Part shown: positions 1 through 5,647 of the stretch, one piece after another
Layout: every line of letters begins with the position of its first letter
How positions within the stretch are numbered: position 1 is the first letter of the stretch
From: Treponema sp.
GTDB lineage: Bacteria; Spirochaetota; Spirochaetia; Treponematales; Breznakiellaceae
Assembly (NCBI GenBank): GCA_009780545.1
Contig: WQZW01000119.1
Coordinates: 1 to 5,647 of the forward strand
Direction of reading: 5' to 3'
DNA: 5,647 bases
Position numbers and translations under genes: made by a program
Notes under the pieces: generated by a model
What the model was told of the DNA's origin: nothing
What the model saw: only the letters and a program-made list of their open reading frames with translations
Databases searched by the model: none

Positions 1-99
1 GTTCTTTACGCTGATCGACGAGGCCACCGGTGCTGCCCGGTGGCCTCGTCGACTATCTGTTCTTTACGCTGATCGACGAGGCCACCGGGCAGCACCGGT
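1..99. repeat. Direct plus inverted repeat at the left edge, probable fold-back joint
   Basis: Bases 1-30 are repeated exactly at 59-88. Bases 26-52 are the exact reverse complement of 73-99 (27 nt). As a result 15-30 and 37-52 also form a perfect 16-bp hairpin with the 6-nt loop TGCTGC. The repeated 30-mer encodes the same peptide, FFTLIDEATG, in two frames, and only the second copy continues into a sensible protein end. The palindrome ACCGGT (26-31 and 94-99) sits at the turning point. The likeliest reading is a chimeric or template-switch joint at a contig end. A real duplication-inversion is the alternative. A terminator is unlikely, because no T-run follows and the hairpin interrupts an apparent coding frame. 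Confidence 0.75.
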
Positions 100-155
100 T
101 CTCCAGGACCGACCTCGAACACCGGCGGGCCGGCGCGCTTTTTAGGAACTGGTAG
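54..155 (+). CDS. mltG: 3' end of an endolytic murein transglycosylase, MltG/YceG-like (partial)
   Basis: Only the last 33 codons and the TAG stop (153-155) are visible. The peptide begins YLFFTLIDEATGQHRFSRT and goes on to an EH pair. This resembles the extreme C-terminus of MltG proteins, which typically read YLYFV, a short loop, G-x-H-x-F-x-x-T and then an EH or SH. MltG is a membrane-anchored enzyme that cleaves nascent peptidoglycan strands. The family match rests on this short tail and on my memory of the family pattern, so it is moderate. The frame stays open back to base 15, but what it encodes before about base 51 does not look like MltG and coincides with the inverted repeat. I therefore start the trusted part at 54. 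The stop is 3 nt from the dnaG ATG, so the genes are probably co-transcribed. Confidence 0.55.
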   Translation, partial: YLFFTLIDEATGQHRFSRTDLEHRRAGALFRNW

Positions 156-158
156 CCG

Positions 159-2009
159 ATGAGCCGAATCGCCCCGTCCAGCGTGGAGGAAATCAGGCAG
201 CGGCTCGACGCGATTTCCGTCGTGGAAGGCTACATCCGCCTGGAAAAGCGGGGCGGACGCTACTGGGGCCGGTGTCCCTTCCACGGCGGCGGGCAGGAAC
301 GCACCCCCTCGCTCACCGTGGACCCGGACAAGAAGCTGTACCACTGCTTCGGCTGCGGGAAGGGCGGCTCGATCCTGGACTTCGTCATGGAGATGGACAA
401 GACCGACTACCCTGAAACCCTGCGGAACCTGGCCCGCAAGATGGGCGTGCAGGTCGTCAACGAGGAAGGCGGTTCGGCGGACAACTCGAAGTGGGAGGCC
501 GAACTTTCCAAACGGGAGAAGCTGGCCGAGCTGTACGGCCGGACGGCGGGGAGCTTCTCCCACTTCCTGCTGGAAAGGCCGGAAGGAAGGGCGGCCTTGG
601 AGTACCTGCTGGCAAGGGGGATAAGCCGGGAGACGGTGGCCGCCTTCAGGCTGGGTTTCTCCCCGGAATCGAGGGACTGGCTGTACCGGTTCCTCTCCGG
701 CAAGGGGTACTCGCAGGAGTTCCTGGACGGTTCCGGGCTTTTCTCCACCAACCACAGGGGCAGTGCGTTTTTCTCGGGCCGCCTGATGTTCCCCGTCGCC
801 GACAGACAGGGCCGGACGGTGGCCTTCGCCGGTCGGGTGCTTCCCGGAACGCGGGGCTTCGACGGCAGGGAACCGCCGAAGTACATCAACAGCCGGGAAA
901 ACGAAATCTACCGCAAGGGACAGCTCCTGTACGCGCTGGACCTCGCCCTGCCGGCGATCCGCAAGGACAAAACGGTTCACGTCGCCGAGGGCTACATGGA
1001 CGTCATCGCCCTGCATCAGGCCGGAATCGCCTCCGCCGTGGGCATCTGCGGCACGGCCTTCACCGACGAACAGGCGACGCTGCTCCGCCACTGGGCCGAA
1101 ACCGCGGTCCTCGTCCTGGATTCCGACGAGGCCGGGCAGAAGGCGGCGGAGCGGGCCGTGGTAACCTGCCGGAAGAACGGCCTTGCCTGCCGGCTTGTCG
1201 TTTCGGGCAAGGACGAAACCGGCGAGGCCCTGAAGGACCCGGCGGAGATCCTCCAGAAGCATGGCGGGGAAACCTTGAAAAAGGCCATGCAAAACACTAT
1301 AATTGACTTTGAGTACCTAATCGCCAGGGGCAAAAAACTGTACGACACCTCGATTCCCCAGGGGAAGGCGCGTGCCTTCGCCATGCTGTTCCCCTACCTG
1401 GACGCACTCGCATCGGAAGCGGAGAAGGACGACTGCATCGGGGCGGCGGCCGATCTGTTGCGGATCGGGGTCGAGGCGGCGAAGGCCGATTTCAGGCGGG
1501 CCGGAAAAGGAAAGGCCGTTGCGGGAGGAACGGGCACCGGCAACCGTATCCGCATGAACGAGGAGCTGTTCCTGCTGACCCTGGTGGCGGCGAACGGCGA
1601 ACTGTATCCGGAGTTCAGGGCGGAAGTGGCCCTTGCGGAGATCGCGGACGAGGCGGCAAAGGAACTGTTCCTCGTCATGGAGGAGTGCTTCCGGAACGGG
1701 GAGGCCGGGATGGACGCGCTGCTTGCCGGGATAGGGGGAGATGCGCTCCGCGGGTTCCTTGTCGCAAGGCTTGCCTCGGACGAATTCAAGGGAGGAGCCG
1801 AGGGATTCCCGGACTGTCGGAAAATGATGGAGGACGGCATCAAAAGGATACGGGCACGAAAACTCCGGAGCAGGGTTTCGGAGATTGCCGGAACGCTACG
1901 GTTTATGGAACGAAACCCCGAGGACTCAGGTGGCGGGAATTTTGACGACCTTATCGCCGAAAAAATGCGGCTGGACACTGAGATACGCATACTGGAAGGA
2001 AAACAATGA
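159..2009 (+). CDS. dnaG: DNA primase DnaG
   Basis: This is a bacterial replicative primase of 616 aa, near the usual family length, which makes RNA primers at the fork and works with the replicative helicase DnaB. The N-terminal CHC2 zinc domain shows C39, H42, C63 and C66. The catalytic core follows from about residue 147 (EYLLARGIS), with PPKYINS at 239-245. The TOPRIM domain has EGYMDV at 277-282 (catalytic E277) and DSDEAG at 321-326 (metal-binding D321 and D323, where many homologues have DGD). The region from about 465 to 616 fits the C-terminal helicase-interaction domain. The ATG at 159 is preceded by AGGA at 144-147, a rather long 11-nt spacing, and sits directly after the mltG stop. 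The zinc loop between H42 and TPS (49-51) is about three residues longer than the common HNEKTPS form. The gene overlaps rpoD by 4 nt and carries an internal promoter-like site. Confidence 0.97.
   Translation: MSRIAPSSVEEIRQRLDAISVVEGYIRLEKRGGRYWGRCPFHGGGQERTPSLTVDPDKKLYHCFGCGKGGSILDFVMEMDKTDYPETLRNLARKMGVQVVNEEGGSADNSKWEAELSKREKLAELYGRTAGSFSHFLLERPEGRAALEYLLARGISRETVAAFRLGFSPESRDWLYRFLSGKGYSQEFLDGSGLFSTNHRGSAFFSGRLMFPVADRQGRTVAFAGRVLPGTRGFDGREPPKYINSRENEIYRKGQLLYALDLALPAIRKDKTVHVAEGYMDVIALHQAGIASAVGICGTAFTDEQATLLRHWAETAVLVLDSDEAGQKAAERAVVTCRKNGLACRLVVSGKDETGEALKDPAEILQKHGGETLKKAMQNTIIDFEYLIARGKKLYDTSIPQGKARAFAMLFPYLDALASEAEKDDCIGAAADLLRIGVEAAKADFRRAGKGKAVAGGTGTGNRIRMNEELFLLTLVAANGELYPEFRAEVALAEIADEAAKELFLVMEECFRNGEAGMDALLAGIGGDALRGFLVARLASDEFKGGAEGFPDCRKMMEDGIKRIRARKLRSRVSEIAGTLRFMERNPEDSGGGNFDDLIAEKMRLDTEIRILEGKQ
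1275..1303 (+). promoter_or_regulatory. Internal sigma-70-type promoter within dnaG, likely serving rpoD
   Basis: TTGAAA (1275-1280) is followed after exactly 17 nt by a perfect TATAAT (1298-1303). That is 5/6 plus 6/6 consensus at optimal spacing. It lies in an AT-rich patch that stands out in the GC-rich dnaG reading frame, where the codons read [10 protein letters not shown]. Transcription would start near 1310, about 700 nt before the rpoD ATG. Internal rpoD promoters inside dnaG are known from the E. coli rpsU-dnaG-rpoD operon. The site is visible in the sequence; its activity is inferred. Confidence 0.6.
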
Positions 2010-4012
2010 CTGACACGCAGGAAATGGGTGAGAAGGAAACCGGAAATGCCGGTGGGGAATGGGTCGTAACCGCGGAAATTCGGAGCGAAAGTCCGCCCGA
2101 TGCGGATGCCGTGCGGACGCTCCAGGCCACGGTGACGGATATGGACAGACTGGAACTGCAGGACATGGTGCAGGACATACCCGATTCGGAAAATTCGGAC
2201 GATCCCTGCGCGGACCCCGCGGTTACCAAGCTGCTGGAGTACGCCAGGGAGAAGGAAAGCATCTCCTTCGAGGAACTTTCCGACTTCCTGCCGGAATACA
2301 TCGTCAACAATACCGACAAGATAGAGCCGGTGCTGGCCCTGCTCGAGGCCAACAAGGTCCAGGTGATAGAGGAACTGCCGGAGGAGACGGTTCATGACGA
2401 CGTTCCGACGGAGGAGGACACCGTCTCCCTGGAGGAACATGCCCTTCCGGACGAACCGGAAGCCCCGGACGCCCTTCCCCTCCCGAAACAGCCCGCCCCG
2501 GAAAAGAAACGCAGCGATTCCGCCGACAAGAAAGGCTCGCTGGTGGACGATCCGATACGGATGTACCTTCGGGAAATCGGCCGGGAAAGCCTGCTGAACG
2601 CCGAACAGGAGATCGAGCTTTCCAGGCAGATGGAGGAAGGAGAGAACATCATCAAGGGCGTGATCAAGAAATCCGGGATGATCATCCCCGAATTCCACCG
2701 CATCGTCGAGGAAGTGTTCTCGAAAAAGGACCTCAAGGAGATCAACCTCCCCAAAAAGGAGATGGCCGAGCTCCTTGCCGAACGGAAACGCCTGAGTTCC
2801 TTCTACCGGGAGGGATTGCGGAACGTGCAGGCCGACATCAGGCACTACGTCGAGTTCAAGGCGCGGCTTATCGAACACGGCCAGGATTACGTTACCCACA
2901 AGGACACCGCCGGCCTCCGCCGAAGGATCAAACGGGTACTGGGCAACATCAAGATTCATGCCGAGGAAGTGCAGTCCATCTCGGAAAGGTTCATCACCGC
3001 CGCCCATGACATCAACGAGAACCGCCGGGAACAGGAACGCATCGGCCGCAGCCTCCGTGTCGAGGCCCTGAAGGACCTGCGCACCCTGGGCCGCAGCCTT
3101 ACCATACAGCAGGACCGGGAACGCATCGAGCAGGACCTGGGCCTTTCCGCCGACGAGATCAAGGAAAAAATCCGGCTGATCCAGGTAAAGGAAAAACAGC
3201 TCAAGGCCATCGAGAACGACTTCGAGGATACCAGCGAGAACATCAGCGAGATGGCCCGGGAGATACGGGACGGCAGGGTAAAGGTCAAGCGGGCCAAGGA
3301 CCGGCTGATCAAGGCCAACCTTCGGCTGGTGGTTTCCATCGCCAAAAAGTACACCAACCGGGGCCTGCACTTCTTCGACCTGGTTCAGGAGGGCAATATC
3401 GGGCTGATCAAGGCCGTGGAGAAGTTCGAGTACAAGAAGGGCTTCAAGTTCTCCACCTACGCCACCTGGTGGATACGCCAGGCGATTACCCGCTCGATCT
3501 CCGACCAGGCGCGGACGATCCGCATTCCGGTCCACATGATCGAGCAGATCAACAAGGTCGCGCGGGAATCACGTCAGCTCCTGCAGAGCCTGGGGCGGGA
3601 ACCCACCGACGAGGAGATCGCCGAGAAGCTCGGCTGGCCGGTATCGCGGATCAAGCAGGTGAAGAAGGTCGCGCGGGAACCGGTAAGCCTGGAACAGCCC
3701 ATCGGCGAGGAAGAGGATTCCAGCCTGGGGGACTTCATCGAGGACAAGGACGTGGAGAATCCCGCCAACCGGACCCAGACCACGCTGCTTGAGGAGCTGG
3801 TCGCCAACGTGCTGGCCACCCTTCCCCCGCGGGAACAGGAAGTGCTGAAGATGCGCTTCGGGCTCGGGGACGGCTACTCGCTGACCCTGGAGGAAGTGGG
3901 ACTGCTCTTCAAGGTGACCAGGGAGCGGATCAGGCAGATCGAGGCCAAGGCCCTGCGCCGGCTCCGTCATCCGAGACGGGCGACCAGGCTGAAGGACTTT
4001 CTGGACAGTTAA
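2006..4012 (+). CDS. rpoD: Primary sigma factor RpoD (sigma-70 family)
   Basis: This is the housekeeping sigma subunit of RNA polymerase, 668 aa. A 70-residue polar N-terminus precedes region 1.1 (about 71-125). An acidic and proline-rich linker (about 126-180) leads to region 1.2 ([17 protein letters not shown], 181-197). A non-conserved, mostly charged helical insert of about 210 residues (214-425) separates this from region 2. Region 2 has [13 protein letters not shown] from 437 and [12 protein letters not shown] at 485-496; Q492 and T495 match the residues that read the -10 element. Region 3 includes [15 protein letters not shown]. Region 4 carries the helix-turn-helix [14 protein letters not shown], with R639, E640 and R643 in the positions that contact the -35 element. 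Full region 1.1 and region 4 mark a primary, not alternative, sigma. AAGGA at 1996-2000 lies 5 nt before the ATG, and the ATGA overlap with dnaG suggests translational coupling. A second promoter inside dnaG may raise its level independently. Confidence 0.97.
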   Translation: MTDTQEMGEKETGNAGGEWVVTAEIRSESPPDADAVRTLQATVTDMDRLELQDMVQDIPDSENSDDPCADPAVTKLLEYAREKESISFEELSDFLPEYIVNNTDKIEPVLALLEANKVQVIEELPEETVHDDVPTEEDTVSLEEHALPDEPEAPDALPLPKQPAPEKKRSDSADKKGSLVDDPIRMYLREIGRESLLNAEQEIELSRQMEEGENIIKGVIKKSGMIIPEFHRIVEEVFSKKDLKEINLPKKEMAELLAERKRLSSFYREGLRNVQADIRHYVEFKARLIEHGQDYVTHKDTAGLRRRIKRVLGNIKIHAEEVQSISERFITAAHDINENRREQERIGRSLRVEALKDLRTLGRSLTIQQDRERIEQDLGLSADEIKEKIRLIQVKEKQLKAIENDFEDTSENISEMAREIRDGRVKVKRAKDRLIKANLRLVVSIAKKYTNRGLHFFDLVQEGNIGLIKAVEKFEYKKGFKFSTYATWWIRQAITRSISDQARTIRIPVHMIEQINKVARESRQLLQSLGREPTDEEIAEKLGWPVSRIKQVKKVAREPVSLEQPIGEEEDSSLGDFIEDKDVENPANRTQTTLLEELVANVLATLPPREQEVLKMRFGLGDGYSLTLEEVGLLFKVTRERIRQIEAKALRRLRHPRRATRLKDFLDS

Positions 4013-4074
4013 CTACGGCCGGGAAGTAAACCTTGGCAGGTAAAAGTAACGCCTTGCCGTAAATGCGGGGCGTT

Positions 4075-4248
4075 GCGGGGTGGAACCCCGCTCGGGGGGC
4101 GGTCCATCATCCTTTGGATGATGGACTCAGGAGATTTGTGGAGCAAATCTCCACGCTTGGGTTTACAGGAATGCCGCCGGGTAACCGGCGGGGTGGAGTT
4201 TTGCGTAGCAAAACTCCGTATCCAATCGGCCGGAGGCCGATTGGATAC
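4075..4248. repeat. Array of six consecutive perfect hairpins
   Basis: Six dyads follow one another with short spacers. H1 is 4075-4081 with 4085-4091 (7 bp, loop GGA). H2 is 4102-4112 with 4116-4126 (11 bp, loop TTT). H3 is 4130-4138 with 4144-4152 (9 bp, loop TGGAG). H4 is 4174-4180 with 4185-4191 (7 bp, GNRA-type loop GTAA). H5 is 4195-4203 with 4209-4217 (9 bp, loop CGTAG). H6 is 4218-4231 with 4235-4248 (14 bp, loop GGA). H3 and H5 are clear relatives, both built as GGAG-N-TTTG, a loop ending in AG, then CAAA-N'-CTCC. H1 and H6 share the GGA loop. The array could be a cluster of small palindromic repeat elements of the REP or MITE kind, or a structured RNA in the transcript between rpoD and the next gene. 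Function is unknown. Confidence 0.85.
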
Positions 4249-4261
4249 TCCTTATTGATTT
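4218..4261 (+). terminator. Possible imperfect terminator or attenuator (H6 plus T-rich tail)
   Basis: The strongest hairpin of the array (14 bp, loop GGA) is followed at 4249-4261 by a 13-nt stretch with eight T, broken by C, A and G. This could slow or partly end transcription coming from rpoD, about 30 nt before the next gene. The tail is not a clean T-run, so read-through is likely and the call is weak. Confidence 0.3.
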
Positions 4262-4280
4262 GACGAAGAACTTTGATAAC

Positions 4281-4285
4281 AGGAG
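4281..4285 (+). promoter_or_regulatory. Ribosome binding site that sets the zinc-ribbon protein start
   Basis: AGGAG lies 5 nt before the ATG at 4291. An in-frame TTG at 4273 would add six residues, but it lies upstream of this site and has no Shine-Dalgarno sequence of its own. The ATG at 4291 is therefore preferred. Confidence 0.8.
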
Positions 4286-4290
4286 CGGAT

Positions 4291-5136
4291 ATGGTAACGG
4301 AAGACGAGCTTGACAAACTGAGGGTACTCCAGGAGATCCTCTCGGAGAAGATTCGGCTGGAGCAGGCGGTGCAGGAGATACCCAAGCAGCTTGTGAACCT
4401 CGAGGAGGCTTACAACCGAACGAGAAAGGCCTTCATCGACAAGAACGCCGAGTACGAGAAGACCAAGGCGGCGGAACAGGAGGCCCGGAACCTGCTTCGG
4501 GAGGCCGAAGCCATGCGGGAAAACGCCGAAAAGAACATCTCGGAGATAAGCACCCAGCGGGAATACGAGGCCCTCGACAAGGAACGCCATACCGCCGAGG
4601 AGCGGGAACAGCAGTACGGCAGGGAGGTCCAGCAGAAGGAGAAAACCCTCATCGAACTGGGCGAGCAGATCAAACGCTATACCGAACTTATCGAGCAGCA
4701 GGGAACCGAGCTTGCCGAAAGGCGTTCGGTGGTCGAGACGGAAAAGGCCGAGAAGACGGCGAAAATCGGGGAACTCCAGGTTCGGGAACGGGAACTCGCC
4801 GACGACCTGGACAAGGAAGTGGTCTTCAAGTTCGAGCGGATCCTGCGGAACAAATCCGGGCTGGGCATCGTCGGCATCAAGGGCAACGTCTGTATGGGCT
4901 GCCATATGATCCTGCCGGCCCAGTTCTCCAACAACGTCCGCATCGGGGAGGAATTCATCTTCTGTCCCTACTGTTCGAGGATTCTTTTCTACGAGGAAAC
5001 CGGCGAGGGCGAGGAAGTGTTCTTCGATTCCGGCGACGACGGTGCCTTTGCCGGTTCCGACGATGACGAGGAGGAAGGTTACGAGGAAGAGGAACGGGAA
5101 GAGGAGAAGTTCGTGACCGGGGATTCGGAGGAATAG
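4291..5136 (+). CDS. Coiled-coil protein with C4-type zinc ribbon (CdsZ/FlgZ-like family)
   Basis: The product is 281 aa, cytosolic by appearance, with no signal peptide or membrane segment. Residues 1 to about 190 are charged, heptad-like helix, fitting a long antiparallel coiled coil, and include the family-typical QREYEALDKE stretch. A C4 zinc ribbon follows, with C201 and C204 (VCMGCHMILP) and C225 and C228 (CPYCSRILFY). Members have been studied as a type III secretion factor in Chlamydia (CdsZ) and as a flagellar regulator linked to sigma-54 in Helicobacter (HP0958/FlgZ). Neither role can be transferred here with confidence. Unusually, the protein does not end soon after the ribbon. It carries a 47-residue tail (235-281) in which 24 residues are Asp or Glu. 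It lies downstream of rpoD behind the hairpin array and 33 nt before rnpB. An adaptor or nucleic-acid-related role is only a guess. Confidence 0.9.
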   Translation: MVTEDELDKLRVLQEILSEKIRLEQAVQEIPKQLVNLEEAYNRTRKAFIDKNAEYEKTKAAEQEARNLLREAEAMRENAEKNISEISTQREYEALDKERHTAEEREQQYGREVQQKEKTLIELGEQIKRYTELIEQQGTELAERRSVVETEKAEKTAKIGELQVRERELADDLDKEVVFKFERILRNKSGLGIVGIKGNVCMGCHMILPAQFSNNVRIGEEFIFCPYCSRILFYEETGEGEEVFFDSGDDGAFAGSDDDEEEGYEEEEREEEKFVTGDSEE

Positions 5137-5169
5137 CCGGGCGGTCTTTTCCTTTGGGAAACGTTTTTG

Positions 5170-5600
5170 GGCGATGGACCAGGTTGCCGCCTGAGGTTCG
5201 GGCCAAGGCCCGAACTCCGGGAGGAAAGTCCGGGCTCCGCAGGGTATGACGCCGGGTAACTCCCGGGACGGGCGGGCAACCGTCCGGACAGACAGCGCAA
5301 CAGAAAACAAACCGCCCGGCCTTTCGCAAGAAAGGTCGGGTAAGGGTGAAACGGTGGGGTAAGAGCCCACCTCGGCCGCGGCAACGGGGCCGGAACGGCA
5401 AACCTCGTCAGGAGCAAAGCCAAGCAGCGCGTTCCCGAACCCGCAAGCGGGTTCGGGCTGCCGGCGACCCGCCGGTCAAGCGCGGGTAGGCTGCACGGAA
5501 AAGGCCGGAAACGGTCTTTCCAGACAGATGGCAACCTCGGAATTGCCGGCAACCATGGTTGTCGGCAACCGCCACAGAACCCGGCTTACGGTCCATCGCC
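5170..5600 (+). ncRNA. rnpB: RNase P RNA, bacterial type A
   Basis: This is the catalytic RNA of RNase P, which removes 5' leaders from tRNA precursors. The ends are set by the 11-bp P1 helix: GGCGATGGACC (5170-5180) pairs with GGTCCATCGCC (5590-5600), giving about 431 nt. Conserved elements appear in the right order: GAGGAAAGTCC (5221-5231), CAACAGAAAAC near 5297-5307, the GGGTGAAA and GGTAAGAG segments (5340-5371), AGGAGCAAAGCCA (5410-5422), GGGTAGGCTGC (5484-5494) with the GGU that pairs with the tRNA CCA end (5485-5487), and ACAGAACCCGGCTTA (5573-5587). P3 (5196-5215), P8 with a GCAA loop (5316-5339), a P13-like hairpin (5434-5457) and the P12 region (near 5373-5393) can be drawn. The stretch 5530-5570 is unusual, with three GGCAACC copies. 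No good promoter is visible just upstream, so it may be processed from the upstream transcript. Ends are good to a few bases. Confidence 0.95.
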
Positions 5601-5607
5601 TTTTTTT
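5590..5607 (+). terminator. rnpB 3' end: P1 strand followed by seven T
   Basis: The 3' strand of P1 (5590-5600) runs straight into TTTTTTT (5601-5607). There is no separate local terminator hairpin. The closing P1 helix, whose partner is about 400 nt upstream, may serve as the stem of an intrinsic terminator. The T-run is seen; the mechanism is inferred. Confidence 0.55.
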
Positions 5608-5647
5608 ATGATTCGAACCGCCCCCGAGGGCCGGAAACGATAAAGGA
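5608..5647 (+). other. Short tail with possible ribosome binding site of the next gene
   Basis: No gene fits in these 40 nt. The window ends in AAAGGA (5642-5647), a plausible Shine-Dalgarno sequence for a + strand gene starting just beyond the window. An ATG at 5608 opens only 11 codons before a TAA and is not credible. Confidence 0.35.

Larger units (their letters stand above)
4013..4290. other. 278-nt intergenic region after rpoD, filled with hairpins
   Basis: The gap between the rpoD stop and the ATG of the zinc-ribbon gene is long for this compact cluster. Its first 60 nt hold only weak pairing: GGCAGG (4035-4040) with CCTTGCC (4052-4058) with one bulge, and AACGCC (4048-4053) with GGCGTT (4069-4074). 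The middle is the hairpin array described separately. The last 40 nt lead to the Shine-Dalgarno site. No convincing promoter is visible: TTGACG at 4260-4265 has no matching -10 at normal spacing. There is also no classical terminator directly after rpoD. Translated frames through the region are products of the repeats and resemble no protein I know. Confidence 0.8.

Noticed and set aside
15..52. 16-bp hairpin as a rho-independent terminator before dnaG
   Set aside because: There is no T-run after it, and it derives from the inverted copy of coding sequence at 73-99.
6..1292. 428-codon open frame on the - strand opposite dnaG
   Set aside because: It is low-complexity, Pro/Gly/Arg/Val-rich sequence antisense to conserved primase codons and runs through the fold-back repeat. 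It is a shadow frame.
1394..3535. 713-codon open frame on the - strand opposite dnaG and rpoD
   Set aside because: It spans two unmistakable + strand genes, shows no recognisable domain, and is expected as an antisense shadow in GC-rich DNA.
4026..4166. Long-range pairing of GTAAACC (4026-4032) with GGTTTAC (4160-4166) as a closing stem around H1-H3
   Set aside because: A 7-bp match over this distance is expected by chance at about this frequency, and nothing else supports it.
4063..4263. 66-codon + strand frame after rpoD as a small protein gene
   Set aside because: It is made almost entirely of hairpin sequence, has no good ribosome binding site, and a second frame in the same stretch is equally open.
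4273..4290. TTG start at 4273 for the zinc-ribbon protein
   Set aside because: The AGGAG site at 4281-4285 is correctly spaced for the ATG at 4291 and lies downstream of the TTG.
5147..5168. TTTCC/GGAAA mini-hairpin before GTTTTT as a terminator of the zinc-ribbon gene
   Set aside because: The stem is only 5 bp and A/T-rich, and the T-run abuts the rnpB 5' end, so chance is the simpler explanation.
4252..5370. 372-codon open frame on the - strand across the zinc-ribbon gene and rnpB
   Set aside because: It covers both a clear + strand protein gene and a structured RNA, and has no family features.

Overview
This is a GC-rich bacterial window (roughly 60% G+C by eye) with tightly packed genes, all on the + strand. 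The order is the 3' end of an mltG-like gene, dnaG, rpoD, a coiled-coil C4 zinc-ribbon protein gene and the RNase P RNA gene rnpB. From memory, dnaG-rpoD-zinc-ribbon-rnpB is also the order in Treponema, so I infer a spirochaete, probably a GC-rich relative of Treponema. A treponemal origin is likely but not proven from sequence alone.

Layout. Bases 1-99 hold a direct repeat combined with a perfect inverted repeat. These look like a fold-back joint at a contig end lying over the last codons of mltG. The mltG stop is 3 nt before the dnaG start at 159. dnaG (159-2009) overlaps rpoD (2006-4012) by 4 nt (ATGA), so the two are probably translationally coupled. A near-consensus sigma-70 promoter (TTGAAA, 17 nt, TATAAT) lies inside dnaG at 1275-1303 and could give rpoD its own transcription. 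A 278-nt gap follows rpoD and is filled by an array of six clean hairpins. Two of these share length and outer stem and differ by a compensatory base-pair change. The zinc-ribbon gene (4291-5136) comes next and ends in a strongly acidic tail. rnpB (about 5170-5600) follows after 33 nt and closes with its own P1 helix and a run of seven T. The last 40 nt hold only a possible ribosome binding site for a gene beyond the window.

How the genes work together. This is a version of the bacterial macromolecular-synthesis cluster. DnaG makes primers for replication, RpoD is the primary sigma factor for transcription, and RNase P RNA matures tRNA 5' ends for translation. MltG acts in cell-wall synthesis. 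The zinc-ribbon protein has no settled general function. No defence system, mobile element with a transposase, or CRISPR array is present. The parts that ordinary genes do not explain are the rpoD-downstream hairpin array, the internal promoter and the odd left edge.
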